A DNA stretch of 37,667 nucleotides, taken from positions 1-37,667 of the IMG/VR virus record IMGVR_UViG_3300036832_001500; one strand, 5' to 3'. The position numbers were made by a program, and so were the translations under genes. The notes beneath the pieces were generated by a model, which made no database searches, had not been told where the DNA came from, and saw only the letters and a list, made by a program, of their open reading frames with translations. Positions 23,612 to 32,053 of this stretch are shown piece after piece. Each line of letters starts with the position of its first letter. The stretch's first letter is position 1. The DNA comes from a virus.

Positions 23612-24015
23612 CTTGCGATTACCTCCGAACTCGAGATGTCAGCGGTGTACGGCAAATAGAGCATCTCTATGCCGTAGTCACCTAGGAACTCTTCTGTGAT
23701 GCCGAGCTGGCGAAGAAGGTCAGACCCCTGCCAATCGTCACCATGAGCTATATACCGCGGACGCCAACGCGTAATCGTCGGCGCGGAGTTTGCGCCCTCG
23801 AGGTTGACGTCGACGTGAGTGACGTACTTGCACGCTTCAACCACTGCCCAGCGTTCGGCCAAGTTCATTATCGGTTGCCGCTTATAGGCCGCGGCGAAGT
23901 CGTCTGGGTTGAGCGCCACAACCACATCCCCGTAGCGACAAGCTCTCTTGAGGAGCTGAACGTGCCCCCAATGGAAGAGATCGAACGTCCCGCCAATGTA
24001 AACGAGATCAGGCAT
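23584..24015 (-). CDS. cytidylyltransferase-like protein (TagD type)
   Basis: A 143-residue protein with the nucleotidyltransferase signature GGTFDLFHWGH (residues 8-18) and, near the end, ISSSEVI, the second signature. A middle motif, HGDDWQG, resembles glycerol-3-phosphate cytidylyltransferases (TagD). Such enzymes join CTP to a phosphorylated alcohol, giving CDP-glycerol or related donors; the sugar-phosphate adenylyl type (HldE-like) is the alternative. ATG at 24015 overlaps the methyltransferase stop by eight bases. It would activate a substrate for transfer by neighbouring enzymes. Confidence 0.82.
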   Translation of the reverse strand: MPDLVYIGGTFDLFHWGHVQLLKRACRYGDVVVALNPDDFAAAYKRQPIMNLAERWAVVEACKYVTHVDVNLEGANSAPTITRWRPRYIAHGDDWQGSDLLRQLGITEEFLGDYGIEMLYLPYTADISSSEVIARCRQSDLQS

Positions 24016-24493
24016 CTTTTCGCGCGATTCCGAATACACCGGGATGCCCTGGCTGCGGGTCCGGGCTAACCTCGAGAACTTCTAGTCCCACATACTCGAA
24101 CAAGAAGTTCAAGGCGTCTTCGGTGAAGCGCCAGAAGTCGCCCGGGTATTCGTGGTAGGGGAAGCCGATCCCGCGCGTGGTGATGATCAAGTATCCGCCG
24201 GGCGCGAGCACCCGTTCCATCTCTGCCATCGAAAGCCAGAAGGTGGAGTCGTGCTCAAACATCTCCGTGGTGATCACGCACTGAAACTGCTTGTCGGCGA
24301 AGGAGAGCTTCGACGCGCGCATGACGTAGTCGACGCCTTTGCCGGCCTCCATGTCGACGCCGATGTACTGGCCGGTGAAGAACTCGCGGGGGGAGCCGTT
24401 GTAGTTTCGACTGCCTACCTCGAGAGTCTCGAGCTCCGCGAGCTCGTACTTCCTGACGGTTGAGCGCACCCACATGCGCACGCTCTCATGCAA
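24008..24493 (-). CDS. class I SAM-dependent methyltransferase
   Basis: A 161-residue protein. LEVGSRNYNGS (residues about 24-34) is the SAM-binding glycine motif, YIGVDMEAG the acidic loop, and FQCVITTEMFEHDSTFWLSMAEMERVL the motif IV/V region. LAPGGYLIITTRG follows, as in Methyltransf_11/23 proteins. The TTG at 24493 has GGAGG at good distance and overlaps the end of the glycosyltransferase gene. It may methylate a sugar or a nucleotide-linked glycan. DNA methylation is less likely, since no target-recognition part is present. Confidence 0.8.
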   Translation of the reverse strand: MHESVRMWVRSTVRKYELAELETLEVGSRNYNGSPREFFTGQYIGVDMEAGKGVDYVMRASKLSFADKQFQCVITTEMFEHDSTFWLSMAEMERVLAPGGYLIITTRGIGFPYHEYPGDFWRFTEDALNFLFEYVGLEVLEVSPDPQPGHPGVFGIARKDA

Positions 24494-25511
24494 CGCCGAC
24501 CGCCTCCTTCCAGCGCCATATCTCGTGCTCGATCAGGCGGTTGTCGAGCACGTAGTTCTTCGCGATCGTCGCGTAATGCTTGACCGCGTCACGGTTTTTG
24601 ACCGCGTAACGGACCGCCTTGAGAAACTCTTTTGGCGTCTCGCAGGTGGGCACGAGATCCCACCAGGGCTGGTAGGGGATCGTGCGCGAGACGATCGGCA
24701 TCGCGCCGGCCATCGCGTATTCCATCGCCTTGATGTCGGACTTTCCATTCGCCCACGTACCGGGCCTTAGTGGGCAAACACCAATGTCGAGCCACTGCAA
24801 GCTCTTGCGGTAGAGCGCTAGGTCGGTCGTCCATTCCGCGTGGACGTGGGGGAATGACCACGGTCTTTTGAGACCGAACATGACCACTTCCACACCGGGC
24901 TGTTCGGACGCCCAGGACAAGGCGCGGCGGACGTCTTCGGCGTCGTAGAAGTGCGAGTGGCTTGCGGCGTAGCCGATTCTGAGGATGCCATCTTCGGGCT
25001 TCTCCGGTTCCGGCCAATCGTCGACGTCGACCGAGTTGCGACACACGTAGACGTTCTCGTTCAACTTCCGGTACGGCTTCGCGAGCTCTTCGGTCGTGAC
25101 TACAACGCCGTCGACGCATTCGGCTAGGCGCTGATGGGCGCGAATCGAATGCTTGTCATTGACCAAGTCGAAATCGTAGGACCAGTCAGTCGCGCGATTG
25201 GGGATCTCGGGAGGAGTGATCAGGTAGTTGTCATCGACTTCCATCAGCACGCGACAACCAGCCTCTTGCTGCGCGCCCATCAGGATGCCGCGCGTCGCGT
25301 TGCCGGCGAACGCCCAGATTGCGGCGCCACCCTTCTGACGCGGCATCGTGATGTAGCTGTCTTCGGTCTTGACGAGATCGTCGAACCGAAGCTGCAACGT
25401 CTGTCCGGGAAGACGACGGGAAGGTACCTCGCAACGCCAGTAGGTATTTCCCCCTGGCTTTTGCACCCACCAGGTTGCGAGGTACTCGCCGTCGAGCTCG
25501 AGCTTCAGCAC
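24486..25511 (-). CDS. GT-B glycosyltransferase (GT4-like)
   Basis: A 341-residue protein. The N-terminal half has GGAAIWAFAGNATRGI and LMEVDDNYLITPP. The second half has the donor-site pattern of GT-B enzymes: GYAASHSHFYDAEDVRRAL, VVMFGLKRPW and SDIKAMEYAMAGAMPIVS, with the EX7E-like acidic region. The last helix ends in EIWRWKEAVGV. It probably uses a nucleotide sugar, with an acceptor on the virion, the host envelope or a lipid. GTG at 25511 overlaps the upstream gene. Confidence 0.8.
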   Translation of the reverse strand: MLKLELDGEYLATWWVQKPGGNTYWRCEVPSRRLPGQTLQLRFDDLVKTEDSYITMPRQKGGAAIWAFAGNATRGILMGAQQEAGCRVLMEVDDNYLITPPEIPNRATDWSYDFDLVNDKHSIRAHQRLAECVDGVVVTTEELAKPYRKLNENVYVCRNSVDVDDWPEPEKPEDGILRIGYAASHSHFYDAEDVRRALSWASEQPGVEVVMFGLKRPWSFPHVHAEWTTDLALYRKSLQWLDIGVCPLRPGTWANGKSDIKAMEYAMAGAMPIVSRTIPYQPWWDLVPTCETPKEFLKAVRYAVKNRDAVKHYATIAKNYVLDNRLIEHEIWRWKEAVGVA

Positions 25512-26083
25512 TACGCTTCGATAAGCGTCTCGTCCGTGACCGGAGTCGCGCCGATTGCCTCGAGCGCGTCGATCACTTCCTGGCGGTTGGCGTTCTGCCG
25601 CTCGTATGCCACAACCTCGAGCGCATCGAAACCGTCCTCTTCGACCTTGCGCGCGATCGCGATCGGCGTCGGGGCGCCGCGCACGCCGCGGAAGGAGTCG
25701 TAGTTCGGCCAGGGCGGAGCGAGCTTCGGCTCTTCGACGAGGATGAAGTCGGTCCCGTATTCGGGGAGCGAGAGCAAGAACTGCTCCATCTCGATCCGCT
25801 TCTCGTCAGTGATCCGCTTCTGCTGCTGGAAGAGCTCCGTGTCGAACACCGAGAAGCGTGTCAACGGGTCGATCTGAGTGACCATGTCGACTTCAGTCGG
25901 GAGCCCGTAGTTGATGAAGGTCTCGCGCGCCGCGGTGATCTCATGCGGGCGCATTGAGCCGTAGAGATCGAACTCGCAAATCAGCGCCGGCTGAATCTCG
26001 TGCTCCTGGCCGGTCGCGAAATGCTCGATGATCTCGCGCTGAAAGATCACCTGGTAGCGCTTGTACTTGGCAATGAACCTCAA
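25511..26083 (-). CDS. conserved head-region protein
   Basis: A 190-residue protein directly downstream of the major capsid gene. The N-terminus (MRFIAKYKRYQVIFQREI) is an ordered strand/helix unit, and residues 120-160 read LPEYGTDFILVEEPK. The C-terminal EVIDALEAIGATPVTDE is helix-like. Similar small proteins behind capsid genes in SU10-type heads are accessory or neck components. The TTG at 26083 follows GGAGG seven bases upstream. Function unknown. Confidence 0.55.
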   Translation of the reverse strand: MRFIAKYKRYQVIFQREIIEHFATGQEHEIQPALICEFDLYGSMRPHEITAARETFINYGLPTEVDMVTQIDPLTRFSVFDTELFQQQKRITDEKRIEMEQFLLSLPEYGTDFILVEEPKLAPPWPNYDSFRGVRGAPTPIAIARKVEEDGFDALEVVAYERQNANRQEVIDALEAIGATPVTDETLIEA

Positions 26084-26104
26084 GGGTTGTCCTCCTAGAA
26101 AGAT

Positions 26105-26136
26105 GGAGGAGCCGAGCGGTCGGGCCCGGCCCCTCC
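26105..26136 (-). terminator. hairpin between capsid gene and next gene
   Basis: On the minus strand GGAGGGGCCG and CGGCTCCTCC form a ten-base stem with one G-U pair and a 12-base loop, followed by a modestly T-rich ATCTTTCTA. It sits after the capsid stop (26169). It would partly end transcription and so raise capsid mRNA relative to downstream genes. Confidence 0.45.
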
Positions 26137-26168
26137 TTCTGACCCCGAAGGACGATCGCGCTGCCGGT

Positions 26169-27338
26169 CTAGCCGGTCACGCCCTTCAGGATGCCGTGGC
26201 ACTTCTCCTGCGCGAACTCGAACGAGAACTCCGTGCGGTACTCGTGCGTGATCTCGTCCGCGTCGTTCGCCTGGCGGTTACGCAAGAGCTGCGTGTTCCG
26301 CTCACGGAGCGGGCGCAGCTTCACGTAGTCCATGTCGATCAGGAAGCCCCAGCCGCCATAGCCCGTGGAGGTCGACGAGAAGTCGTTCCACGCGCGCTTG
26401 ACAACGATCGGGACCTGCCAACCGTAGGCACCAGAGATGTAGGCGTCGACCTTCGCGCCGAACCTCCGGTCATCAACCGTCGTCGGGTTCCATGCCGTCT
26501 TCAGGAAGCCCGAGATTGCGCGGGCGACGAGCGGTGCACAGAAGAACACCTTGTTCTTCGAGCCGTTCTGCAGCGCTGCCTGAAGGAAGACATCGAAGCC
26601 GGAGTGCGAGAGCGCGCCGGCGACGTTGGTGATGTTGGTTGCGATGTACTCGACCGCTCCGCCGCAGGTACCCACCGAGTTGGGGGCTGCGGACGTGAAG
26701 GAGCGGGCGCCCCAGAAGACCGTCTGCTCGATCGCGCGCTTGTGCTCGACGAGCTTCTTGACTTCCTCGTGCATTGGCGCGGGACCTCCGTAGGTTTCCA
26801 CCACGGATTCGGTCCCGGTGAAGCCGAACGGATCGCGCTGAATCTGGGTGTAGTTGTAACCCAGAACCTTCTTCGTGATGTGACGCGTGCCGAGCGTTGC
26901 GCCCTGCGCTGCCGCGTTACCCACGATCAGGAGATCCGAGCCCGTCTGTGCGGTCGCCGCTGCAACGGCGCCGAGCGCGCGGGTGACAGTGAGCGTGTCC
27001 GTCGCGACGGAGACCACCGAGAACGCTTCGCCGGTCTGGGCGATGCGGACGATGTCCTTCGGGCGGAAGTACGCTCCCTGGCCCGTGGTGACCACGATCG
27101 AAGTCGCCGCCGAAGTGGCGGACGCTGCGAGCGAGGAAAGCCGCGGGAAGAGCTGGTCTTCGAGCCAGTTGATCTGCTCACGAACGGCCGGCGTAGAGCC
27201 GAGCGTCATCAGCATGGTCGTGAACTGACTCTCGTCCGGGTCGAGCATCTTGATCTCGTTGTCCATGTCCACGACGAGCTCCGAAGAGAGAGGCGTCGCG
27301 GTGTCGACGAGACCTGTGGCAACAGTGACGTTTGCCAT
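26169..27338 (-). CDS. major capsid protein (HK97 fold, SU10-like)
   Basis: A 389-residue protein in the expected place after scaffold. It reads LSSELVVDMDNEIKMLDP, TTMLMTLGSTPAVREQINW (N-arm to E-loop region), VTRALGAVAAA, RHITKKVLGYNYTQIQRDPFG, and AFLIDMDYVKLRPLR-type C-terminal strands. The pattern fits SU10-like/DUF5309 capsid proteins. It forms the icosahedral shell. ATG at 27338 gives the natural length; the longer frame is the scaffold's shadow. The family call is from pattern memory. Confidence 0.82.
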   Translation of the reverse strand: MANVTVATGLVDTATPLSSELVVDMDNEIKMLDPDESQFTTMLMTLGSTPAVREQINWLEDQLFPRLSSLAASATSAATSIVVTTGQGAYFRPKDIVRIAQTGEAFSVVSVATDTLTVTRALGAVAAATAQTGSDLLIVGNAAAQGATLGTRHITKKVLGYNYTQIQRDPFGFTGTESVVETYGGPAPMHEEVKKLVEHKRAIEQTVFWGARSFTSAAPNSVGTCGGAVEYIATNITNVAGALSHSGFDVFLQAALQNGSKNKVFFCAPLVARAISGFLKTAWNPTTVDDRRFGAKVDAYISGAYGWQVPIVVKRAWNDFSSTSTGYGGWGFLIDMDYVKLRPLRERNTQLLRNRQANDADEITHEYRTEFSFEFAQEKCHGILKGVTG

Positions 27339-27402
27339 GAGGTTTTCGTACTCCGGTGTGTCGAGAGGAAAGGAAGCTCCGACTCGCCGGGGGGTATCTG
27401 GA

Positions 27403-28368
27403 CTAAGCCAGGCCCGCTGCTTTGCGGAATGCATCGGACTGCTGGAACGCCTCGTGAAAAGCGTCCAGGCCCGACTTGGGCTCACGTGATTGCGAGCCCG
27501 AGCTCGTCGCCACTGCCGCCTCTGTGCGTGCGGCGCGACTTGCCTCGTGCGTTTGGCGAGCGGCATCGGTTGCCGCTTGCGAGAGGTTCCCGGCCTGCTC
27601 CGCCTTCGTCCAGCGGTACAGGGTTTCGAGAACCTCCTGCTTGCTCGCCGCATCACCCGTCTGAAGAGCGCCGAGCACCGTCTTGGGGAAGCCGGCGATC
27701 GTCTCTTCGGTGATCGCGTTCATCACCTGGGTGAAGTCTTCGTGCTTTGCGGACGCCGCTTCGAACGCGGCGACAAACTGGTTGGTCGTCTGGACTTGCT
27801 CGACCTGCTGAAGCGCCGGCTGCATCTCGGCGCGGAGCTGAGCCATGTTCGCTTCGGAGACCTTGCGCGCGTGAAAGTCCATCGCGCCGACGTTGTCGAA
27901 CTCCGACCATGCGGCGAGCGCACGGTTGTAGAGGTAGCCGTCGCCGGTGTCGATCGCCTGCTGGGCGAGCGCTGGGATCTGCTGGGGGTTGTCGACCAGG
28001 AACTCGTCGATCGAGCCCGGGTCGTAAGGCGGAGTCTCGGGCTGGGTGATCTGGTCACGGAGCTGCGAGAACTCGTCACGGAGCGCACGAAGATCGCCGA
28101 TCTCGGCGCCCTGCTCGCCGAGCTTGACCTGCAGCTCGTCATAGGCTTTCTCGAGCTCGTCGACCGTCTTGTACTTGCCAGCAAGAAGCGGTTCCTCGGC
28201 GGGCTGCTCGTCTACGGGCTCGAGCCCCGGCTCGTCGGTCGTCTCCTCTTCGGGTGCCGCTACTTCTTCGCCGGTATCCGCCTCTTCGGCGGGCGGCTCT
28301 TCGGGCTCTTCCGCGGTCGGCAGGCTCGCTGCCTCGGCGAAGCGCGCCCGGAACTCGTCCACGCTCAC
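27403..28368 (-). CDS. scaffolding protein
   Basis: A 321-residue protein directly before the capsid gene. The first ~65 residues are an acidic, low-complexity tail rich in Glu and Pro. A coiled-coil core follows (LEKAYDELQVKLGEQGAEIGDL) and a helical C-terminal region with ALQQVEQVQTTNQFVAAFEAAS. The acidic N-terminus and coiled-coil body are typical of phage scaffolding proteins, which assemble the procapsid and then leave. GTG at 28368 overlaps the upstream gene by four bases. Confidence 0.8.
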   Translation of the reverse strand: MSVDEFRARFAEAASLPTAEEPEEPPAEEADTGEEVAAPEEETTDEPGLEPVDEQPAEEPLLAGKYKTVDELEKAYDELQVKLGEQGAEIGDLRALRDEFSQLRDQITQPETPPYDPGSIDEFLVDNPQQIPALAQQAIDTGDGYLYNRALAAWSEFDNVGAMDFHARKVSEANMAQLRAEMQPALQQVEQVQTTNQFVAAFEAASAKHEDFTQVMNAITEETIAGFPKTVLGALQTGDAASKQEVLETLYRWTKAEQAGNLSQAATDAARQTHEASRAARTEAAVATSSGSQSREPKSGLDAFHEAFQQSDAFRKAAGLA

Positions 28369-28631
28369 GCGCTATCTCCCTCTTCTCTGCTCTTCGCGAT
28401 CGCTCGCTCGAGCGTCTTCTCTGCAACTCCTGGGTATCGGGTGACGTGTTTCATTCCGGCCAGGAAGCCGCGCTTGTACTCGAAGTCGTCCGGCAACTCG
28501 CCGGTCGCCATGAGGTTCTTGCTTACGAAGTCGACGTACTTCTCGTGGTACTCGTCGATCGTGTCTTGAAGCTCTTGCCAGCTTGGGTGTTGCAGGAGAG
28601 CCTGCAAACGGCCGGCGCGTTGTTCATCCAT
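28365..28631 (-). CDS. small head-region protein, unknown
   Basis: An 88-residue protein, helical and charged, with LLQHPSWQELQDTIDEYHEKYV at the N-terminal half and a C-terminal helix that includes AKSREEG. It is coupled to both neighbours by short overlaps. The position between the CHAP protein and scaffold suggests a head-assembly part, but no family is recognised. Confidence 0.6.
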   Translation of the reverse strand: MDEQRAGRLQALLQHPSWQELQDTIDEYHEKYVDFVSKNLMATGELPDDFEYKRGFLAGMKHVTRYPGVAEKTLERAIAKSREEGDSA

Positions 28632-29520
28632 TGACTCGCACGAACGTGACGTGTGCGACGTCGAACGGGGAGCGCTCGCGACTCATAACTTGACCGCCGT
28701 TCGAGTTGCTCGAGGTTGACGTATTGCCTTCGACTGCGATCCAGCCGCCCGGATTGCCGGACATGAAGATCCCGATGTGGTCGTAGTCGCCGCCGTTCCA
28801 GTCGTAACAGACAAGATCGCCGGGCATCGGATCGTTCGTGACCTTGAGCCCGTACTGACCGTTCTGCGCTGCGTTGACGACGTATGGGACATACGCCCAA
28901 CGCGAACCACGAACGAAGCTCTGGCTCTCCACGCCGATGTCGATCGCGCCGAGCACGAAACACCAGGTCAAAAACATCGAGCACCACGGCTGGTTATTGG
29001 CGCCGTACCAGTCGCCGTACTTGTTCGCGTTGTTCGGGCCTTCGACGTAGTTGATCTGTCCCGTCGCGCGCGCGAGCGCAGCTTGACGGAGCGTGCCGCT
29101 GCCGGCGGGCTCGTAGCCGCCGAAGCGTGACCACGCTTCTGCGATCAGAGTCGCGGCGACGCTGTCCATTGCCATCTCGCCCGCGTGAGGGAGACCGTCC
29201 GGGACGCGAATGCTGCGCAAGGTGTTGAAGGTGAGCTCGCCGATCCAACCCGTAGCTTCGATCGACTGCTGCCGTTGCACGCCGGCGATGCCGGTGTCAA
29301 TCACGTTGGGCCCCGCGCCATGACTGAAACCGTTCGAGTAAACGTTGTCGAACTGCTGCCACGGCCATCGACCGGCCCTAGAGCAAGTCCTCTTATACGC
29401 CTCTATGTCCGGCCCGTTGATGCTGCCCTTGCCCGAGTCAGGTGGATAGACAGGCCGCGGGAAACCAGGCACTTTCACCATCGGACCCCCGCTATACGCG
29501 TGCGTCCACCAGTCGCTCAA
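28624..29520 (-). CDS. CHAP-domain peptidoglycan hydrolase
   Basis: A 298-residue protein. Residues about 70-105 (GIAGVQRQQSIEATGWIGE) resemble a peptidoglycan-binding domain (PG_binding_1 type). The C-terminal part (about 165-295) is a CHAP amidase/peptidase: PWCSMFLTWCF with catalytic C180, PGDLVCYDW, DHIGIF with catalytic H248, and AVEGN with E264. It would cut the peptide part of the cell wall. The gene lies between portal and scaffold rather than with the other lysis genes, suggesting a virion-associated hydrolase. TTG 29520 follows GGGAGG. Confidence 0.82.
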   Translation of the reverse strand: MSDWWTHAYSGGPMVKVPGFPRPVYPPDSGKGSINGPDIEAYKRTCSRAGRWPWQQFDNVYSNGFSHGAGPNVIDTGIAGVQRQQSIEATGWIGELTFNTLRSIRVPDGLPHAGEMAMDSVAATLIAEAWSRFGGYEPAGSGTLRQAALARATGQINYVEGPNNANKYGDWYGANNQPWCSMFLTWCFVLGAIDIGVESQSFVRGSRWAYVPYVVNAAQNGQYGLKVTNDPMPGDLVCYDWNGGDYDHIGIFMSGNPGGWIAVEGNTSTSSNSNGGQVMSRERSPFDVAHVTFVRVNG

Positions 29521-29529
29521 AGAGCCTCC

Positions 29530-31401
29530 CTAGACGTTGTTCGGTCCGCCGGTTGCGGCGCCCATGCGCTGCACGGCTGCGACCGGCGACTGCGAGAACG
29601 CGTTCGACGGCGAGTTGACGTCCGTCGCTTGCGGTGCCGACACGTTGGGCCCGCCCGGCTGCGGCGGTTGCCCTGGTTGCCCCGGCTGCGCCGGCTGCTG
29701 CATGTTCGGCAACGGGTTCTTCACCGTGTAGTACTTCGACGTGTCCTGCACATCGAACGCCTGCAGGTAGTCGTCCATAAACGCCTGCAGGTTGAGCGGC
29801 GTCGCCGACTGCGCGAAGGGGAGCGCTGCCTGTAGCGCGGTCATCAACTTCGACTGCGCTTCGGCGCGACGCTCCTGGCGGTTCAGGCTCTCGTCCATCA
29901 TCTCGCCGACGATGTGGTAGCGACCCTGGATCTCCATCGGCGAGATGACCTTGATCAGCTTGCCTCCGTCGGGCCCGATAACCTCGAGCGCGCGCTCCTC
30001 GCGGATGAACTGCTGGTTGAGCTCGATCCACTGCTCGCCCATCCGGTTGTAGGCCCACGTGAAGTTCTGCTTCTTGGCGGCGAGCCGGCGCTGCGCGAGG
30101 TTCGTGAAGATCGAAGCTGCAGTTGCGGTCTTGTTGTCGACCTGAGTGTCCTGCCCTGAGAGAAGCGGCATTCCGCCCGAGATGTTCTGCAGGTCGCCCT
30201 TGATGCCGGCTTCTGCCTGCACGGCGAGCTCCGCGGTGATCGGCGGCGTCTCGAGGAACTTCACCTGGTTGACGTCGTCGACGAGCCAGCGCTCGCCCGG
30301 AGCGAACTCGAACATATCGGGGTCGTCGACGTCGCTGCGGATGATCGCGATCGCGTTGTTCAAGAGCTGCAGGTTGTCGAGCCGCTGGTTCATCAGCGTC
30401 CACAACATCTCCTGAAGATCCGAGATGACTTCGACTTCGGAGATCCCCGGGATGCGGAAGAGGTCCGGCATCGACGTTGCGTCAATGAACGGGTACTGAC
30501 CGTGCTGGAACGGGTTCGGCTTCGCCTTGCCGCCCGGCGTCAGACAGACCTTGCGGTTACCGACCGTGACCACCCAAATCTCGCCCTGGTCGTAGAACCA
30601 CTGCTCGAGAACTTCGATCTGGTCTTTCGAGCGGTTGGTACGGAAGAGCTCTTGCTCGCGGTTAATGAGCTGCCCGGAGAAGTCGCGCGTCTCTTTGAGC
30701 TGGTCGACGTTCTCGTAGACGCCGGCTTTCTCGAGCTGCTTGAGCTCGTCGAACGAGTACCAGACGCGATGTGTGATCCGCATCGCGCGCTCGAGTGAGG
30801 TCGCAGCTTCCTGCCAGATCCAGTCGCGGACATCGACGACATCGACCGTGGGGTTGTCATGGAAGATGTGTGTGCCCGGGACGGACTGAATCTGCGGCAC
30901 TGTCCACGGTGAGCCGTCGACGGGGACGCGCGCTTCGACGAGTCGGTTCTTCGTTCCCTCGCTGTAGCGCCAGTAGTTCTTGAGCACGGACAAGCCGGCG
31001 ATGAAGCCCTGCATCGCGAACGGGCGCTGCTTCTCGGCGAAGTGATCGACGTCGAGCTGCTCCGTGAGGAGGATCTCCATCGCCTTGGCGCCGTTGGCTT
31101 CCGCCTCGATGATCGCCGGCGACGCCATCTTCGGCCGCGCCTTGACCTGCCAACGCGGATCGGGATCGAGCGCCGAAGCGATCATCGTCTCGATGATCTG
31201 CAGGATGTAGGGCGGGTGCTGCTTGTTCGTCCAGGAGGCCGAACGTGACCGCTGCTCGAGGATGCCGCGATAAGCCCGGTAGCGACGATCGACTGCGAGC
31301 GCAAAGTCGCGGTGCGGCTTGTCATCCTGGTCGAACGCCTTCATTACGCGCCCGACGATGTCCGGCGGTTCGCCAGGCTTGACCGCAGCGATGCTGCTCA
31401 T
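29530..31401 (-). CDS. portal protein (P22/podovirus-like)
   Basis: A 623-residue protein in the expected place between terminase and head genes. Its patterns fit podovirus portals: RYRAYRGILEQRSRSASW, IIETMIASALDPDPRW, FAMQGFIAGLSVLKNYWRYSEG, VPGTHIFHDNPTVDVVDVRDW, LWTLMNQRLDNLQLLNNAI, then a Pro/Gln-rich C-terminal tail. It forms the dodecameric ring for DNA entry and exit. The size fits the family. Confidence 0.85.
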   Translation of the reverse strand: MSSIAAVKPGEPPDIVGRVMKAFDQDDKPHRDFALAVDRRYRAYRGILEQRSRSASWTNKQHPPYILQIIETMIASALDPDPRWQVKARPKMASPAIIEAEANGAKAMEILLTEQLDVDHFAEKQRPFAMQGFIAGLSVLKNYWRYSEGTKNRLVEARVPVDGSPWTVPQIQSVPGTHIFHDNPTVDVVDVRDWIWQEAATSLERAMRITHRVWYSFDELKQLEKAGVYENVDQLKETRDFSGQLINREQELFRTNRSKDQIEVLEQWFYDQGEIWVVTVGNRKVCLTPGGKAKPNPFQHGQYPFIDATSMPDLFRIPGISEVEVISDLQEMLWTLMNQRLDNLQLLNNAIAIIRSDVDDPDMFEFAPGERWLVDDVNQVKFLETPPITAELAVQAEAGIKGDLQNISGGMPLLSGQDTQVDNKTATAASIFTNLAQRRLAAKKQNFTWAYNRMGEQWIELNQQFIREERALEVIGPDGGKLIKVISPMEIQGRYHIVGEMMDESLNRQERRAEAQSKLMTALQAALPFAQSATPLNLQAFMDDYLQAFDVQDTSKYYTVKNPLPNMQQPAQPGQPGQPPQPGGPNVSAPQATDVNSPSNAFSQSPVAAVQRMGAATGGPNNV

Positions 31402-31737
31402 CTAGCCCAGCTTCCGAAGCGTGCGCGTCGCGCTGCCGGCGCCGCCGCCAAGCGCGGCTTCGGCGTCCTGCTGGTCCTTCGCGAGATACTGATGCAGCGT
31501 CGCGAGCAACTTCGCCATCGTCGCCTTGTCTTCCGCGTCGGGCTCGACAGACTGATAACGCTCGCCGAGCGCGATCATCTGCTTGAGGATCTGCATCGGC
31601 TCGCGCTCGCCGCCGCCGGCGGCGCCCGCATCGGGCCCTGGCGGCGGTGCGGCCCCGCCGACCCCGGGAGCGCCGCCGGCGCGCGCGGCGAGCATGGCGA
31701 GAAGAGCCGGCGGTGGTCCGGCGGTCTGCGGATTCAT
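31402..31737 (-). CDS. small Pro/Gly-rich protein before portal
   Basis: A 111-residue protein. The first 50 residues are low complexity (Ala/Gly/Pro). The second half is helical (MQILKQMIALGERYQSVEPDAEDKATMAKLLATLHQYL). It directly abuts the portal gene. Such proteins are known as conserved companions of podovirus portals, but the function is unknown. Confidence 0.6.
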   Translation of the reverse strand: MNPQTAGPPPALLAMLAARAGGAPGVGGAAPPPGPDAGAAGGGEREPMQILKQMIALGERYQSVEPDAEDKATMAKLLATLHQYLAKDQQDAEAALGGGAGSATRTLRKLG

Positions 31738-31882
31738 GCGTGCTCTCCTTCAAAAGCCGTGTCAAATCGGCTTAACAATCGAGATGGTTGAGCCAAGAAC
31801 GAGCTCGAGCGAGCACGTTTTCGAGGTTCGCGAAAAGACCGTTTACTAAAATGGCACCGTCAACTCACGGAGGAGGATCGGA
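31738..31882 (+). promoter_or_regulatory. control region for the plus-strand island
   Basis: A 145-base gap with two signals. TACTAAAAT ends at 31852 with a TAAAAT -10-like hexamer (31847-31852), 30 bases before the ATG at 31883. An inverted repeat, GGCTTAAC...GTTGAGCC (31769-31794, one mismatch), lies further upstream, and TTTTCG...CGAAAA (31818-31836) sits near the -35 position. Together they suggest a regulated rightward promoter inside the leftward late operon. No -35 consensus is visible. Confidence 0.4.
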
Positions 31883-32053
31883 ATGCCGACCTGCAAGAAG
31901 TGCTCCTACAACGGCGCAACTGCGAACTTCCGCAGGAGCCCGAAGGGCGGTTTCATCTGTCTCGACAAGCAGGGCTGCGCGCACGACGCAAAGGTGCGCG
32001 CGCAGGGACAGGAGCCCGGGCCCCGCTCACTGCAAGCGCTGCTGCGGTTCTGA
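31883..32053 (+). CDS. small zinc-binding protein
   Basis: A 56-residue protein on the opposite strand from its late-gene neighbours. CKKC (residues 4-7) and a second Cys pair around residues 26-32 (FICLDKQGC) give a zinc-ribbon-like layout. A strong ribosome site, GGAGGAGGATCGG, precedes the ATG. It is coupled to the next gene by a TGATG overlap. Possibly an early or lysogenic nucleic-acid-binding protein. Function unknown. Confidence 0.6.
   Translation: MPTCKKCSYNGATANFRRSPKGGFICLDKQGCAHDAKVRAQGQEPGPRSLQALLRF

Noticed and set aside
26061-27713. A 550-codon open frame on the plus strand
   Set aside because: It mirrors the major capsid gene and part of the scaffold gene; the composition is Arg-rich and no motif is visible.
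31743-31765. Leftward promoter with TTGACA (minus strand)
   Set aside because: The -10 position would fall on the start codon of the gene at 31737, and no suitable hexamer is present.
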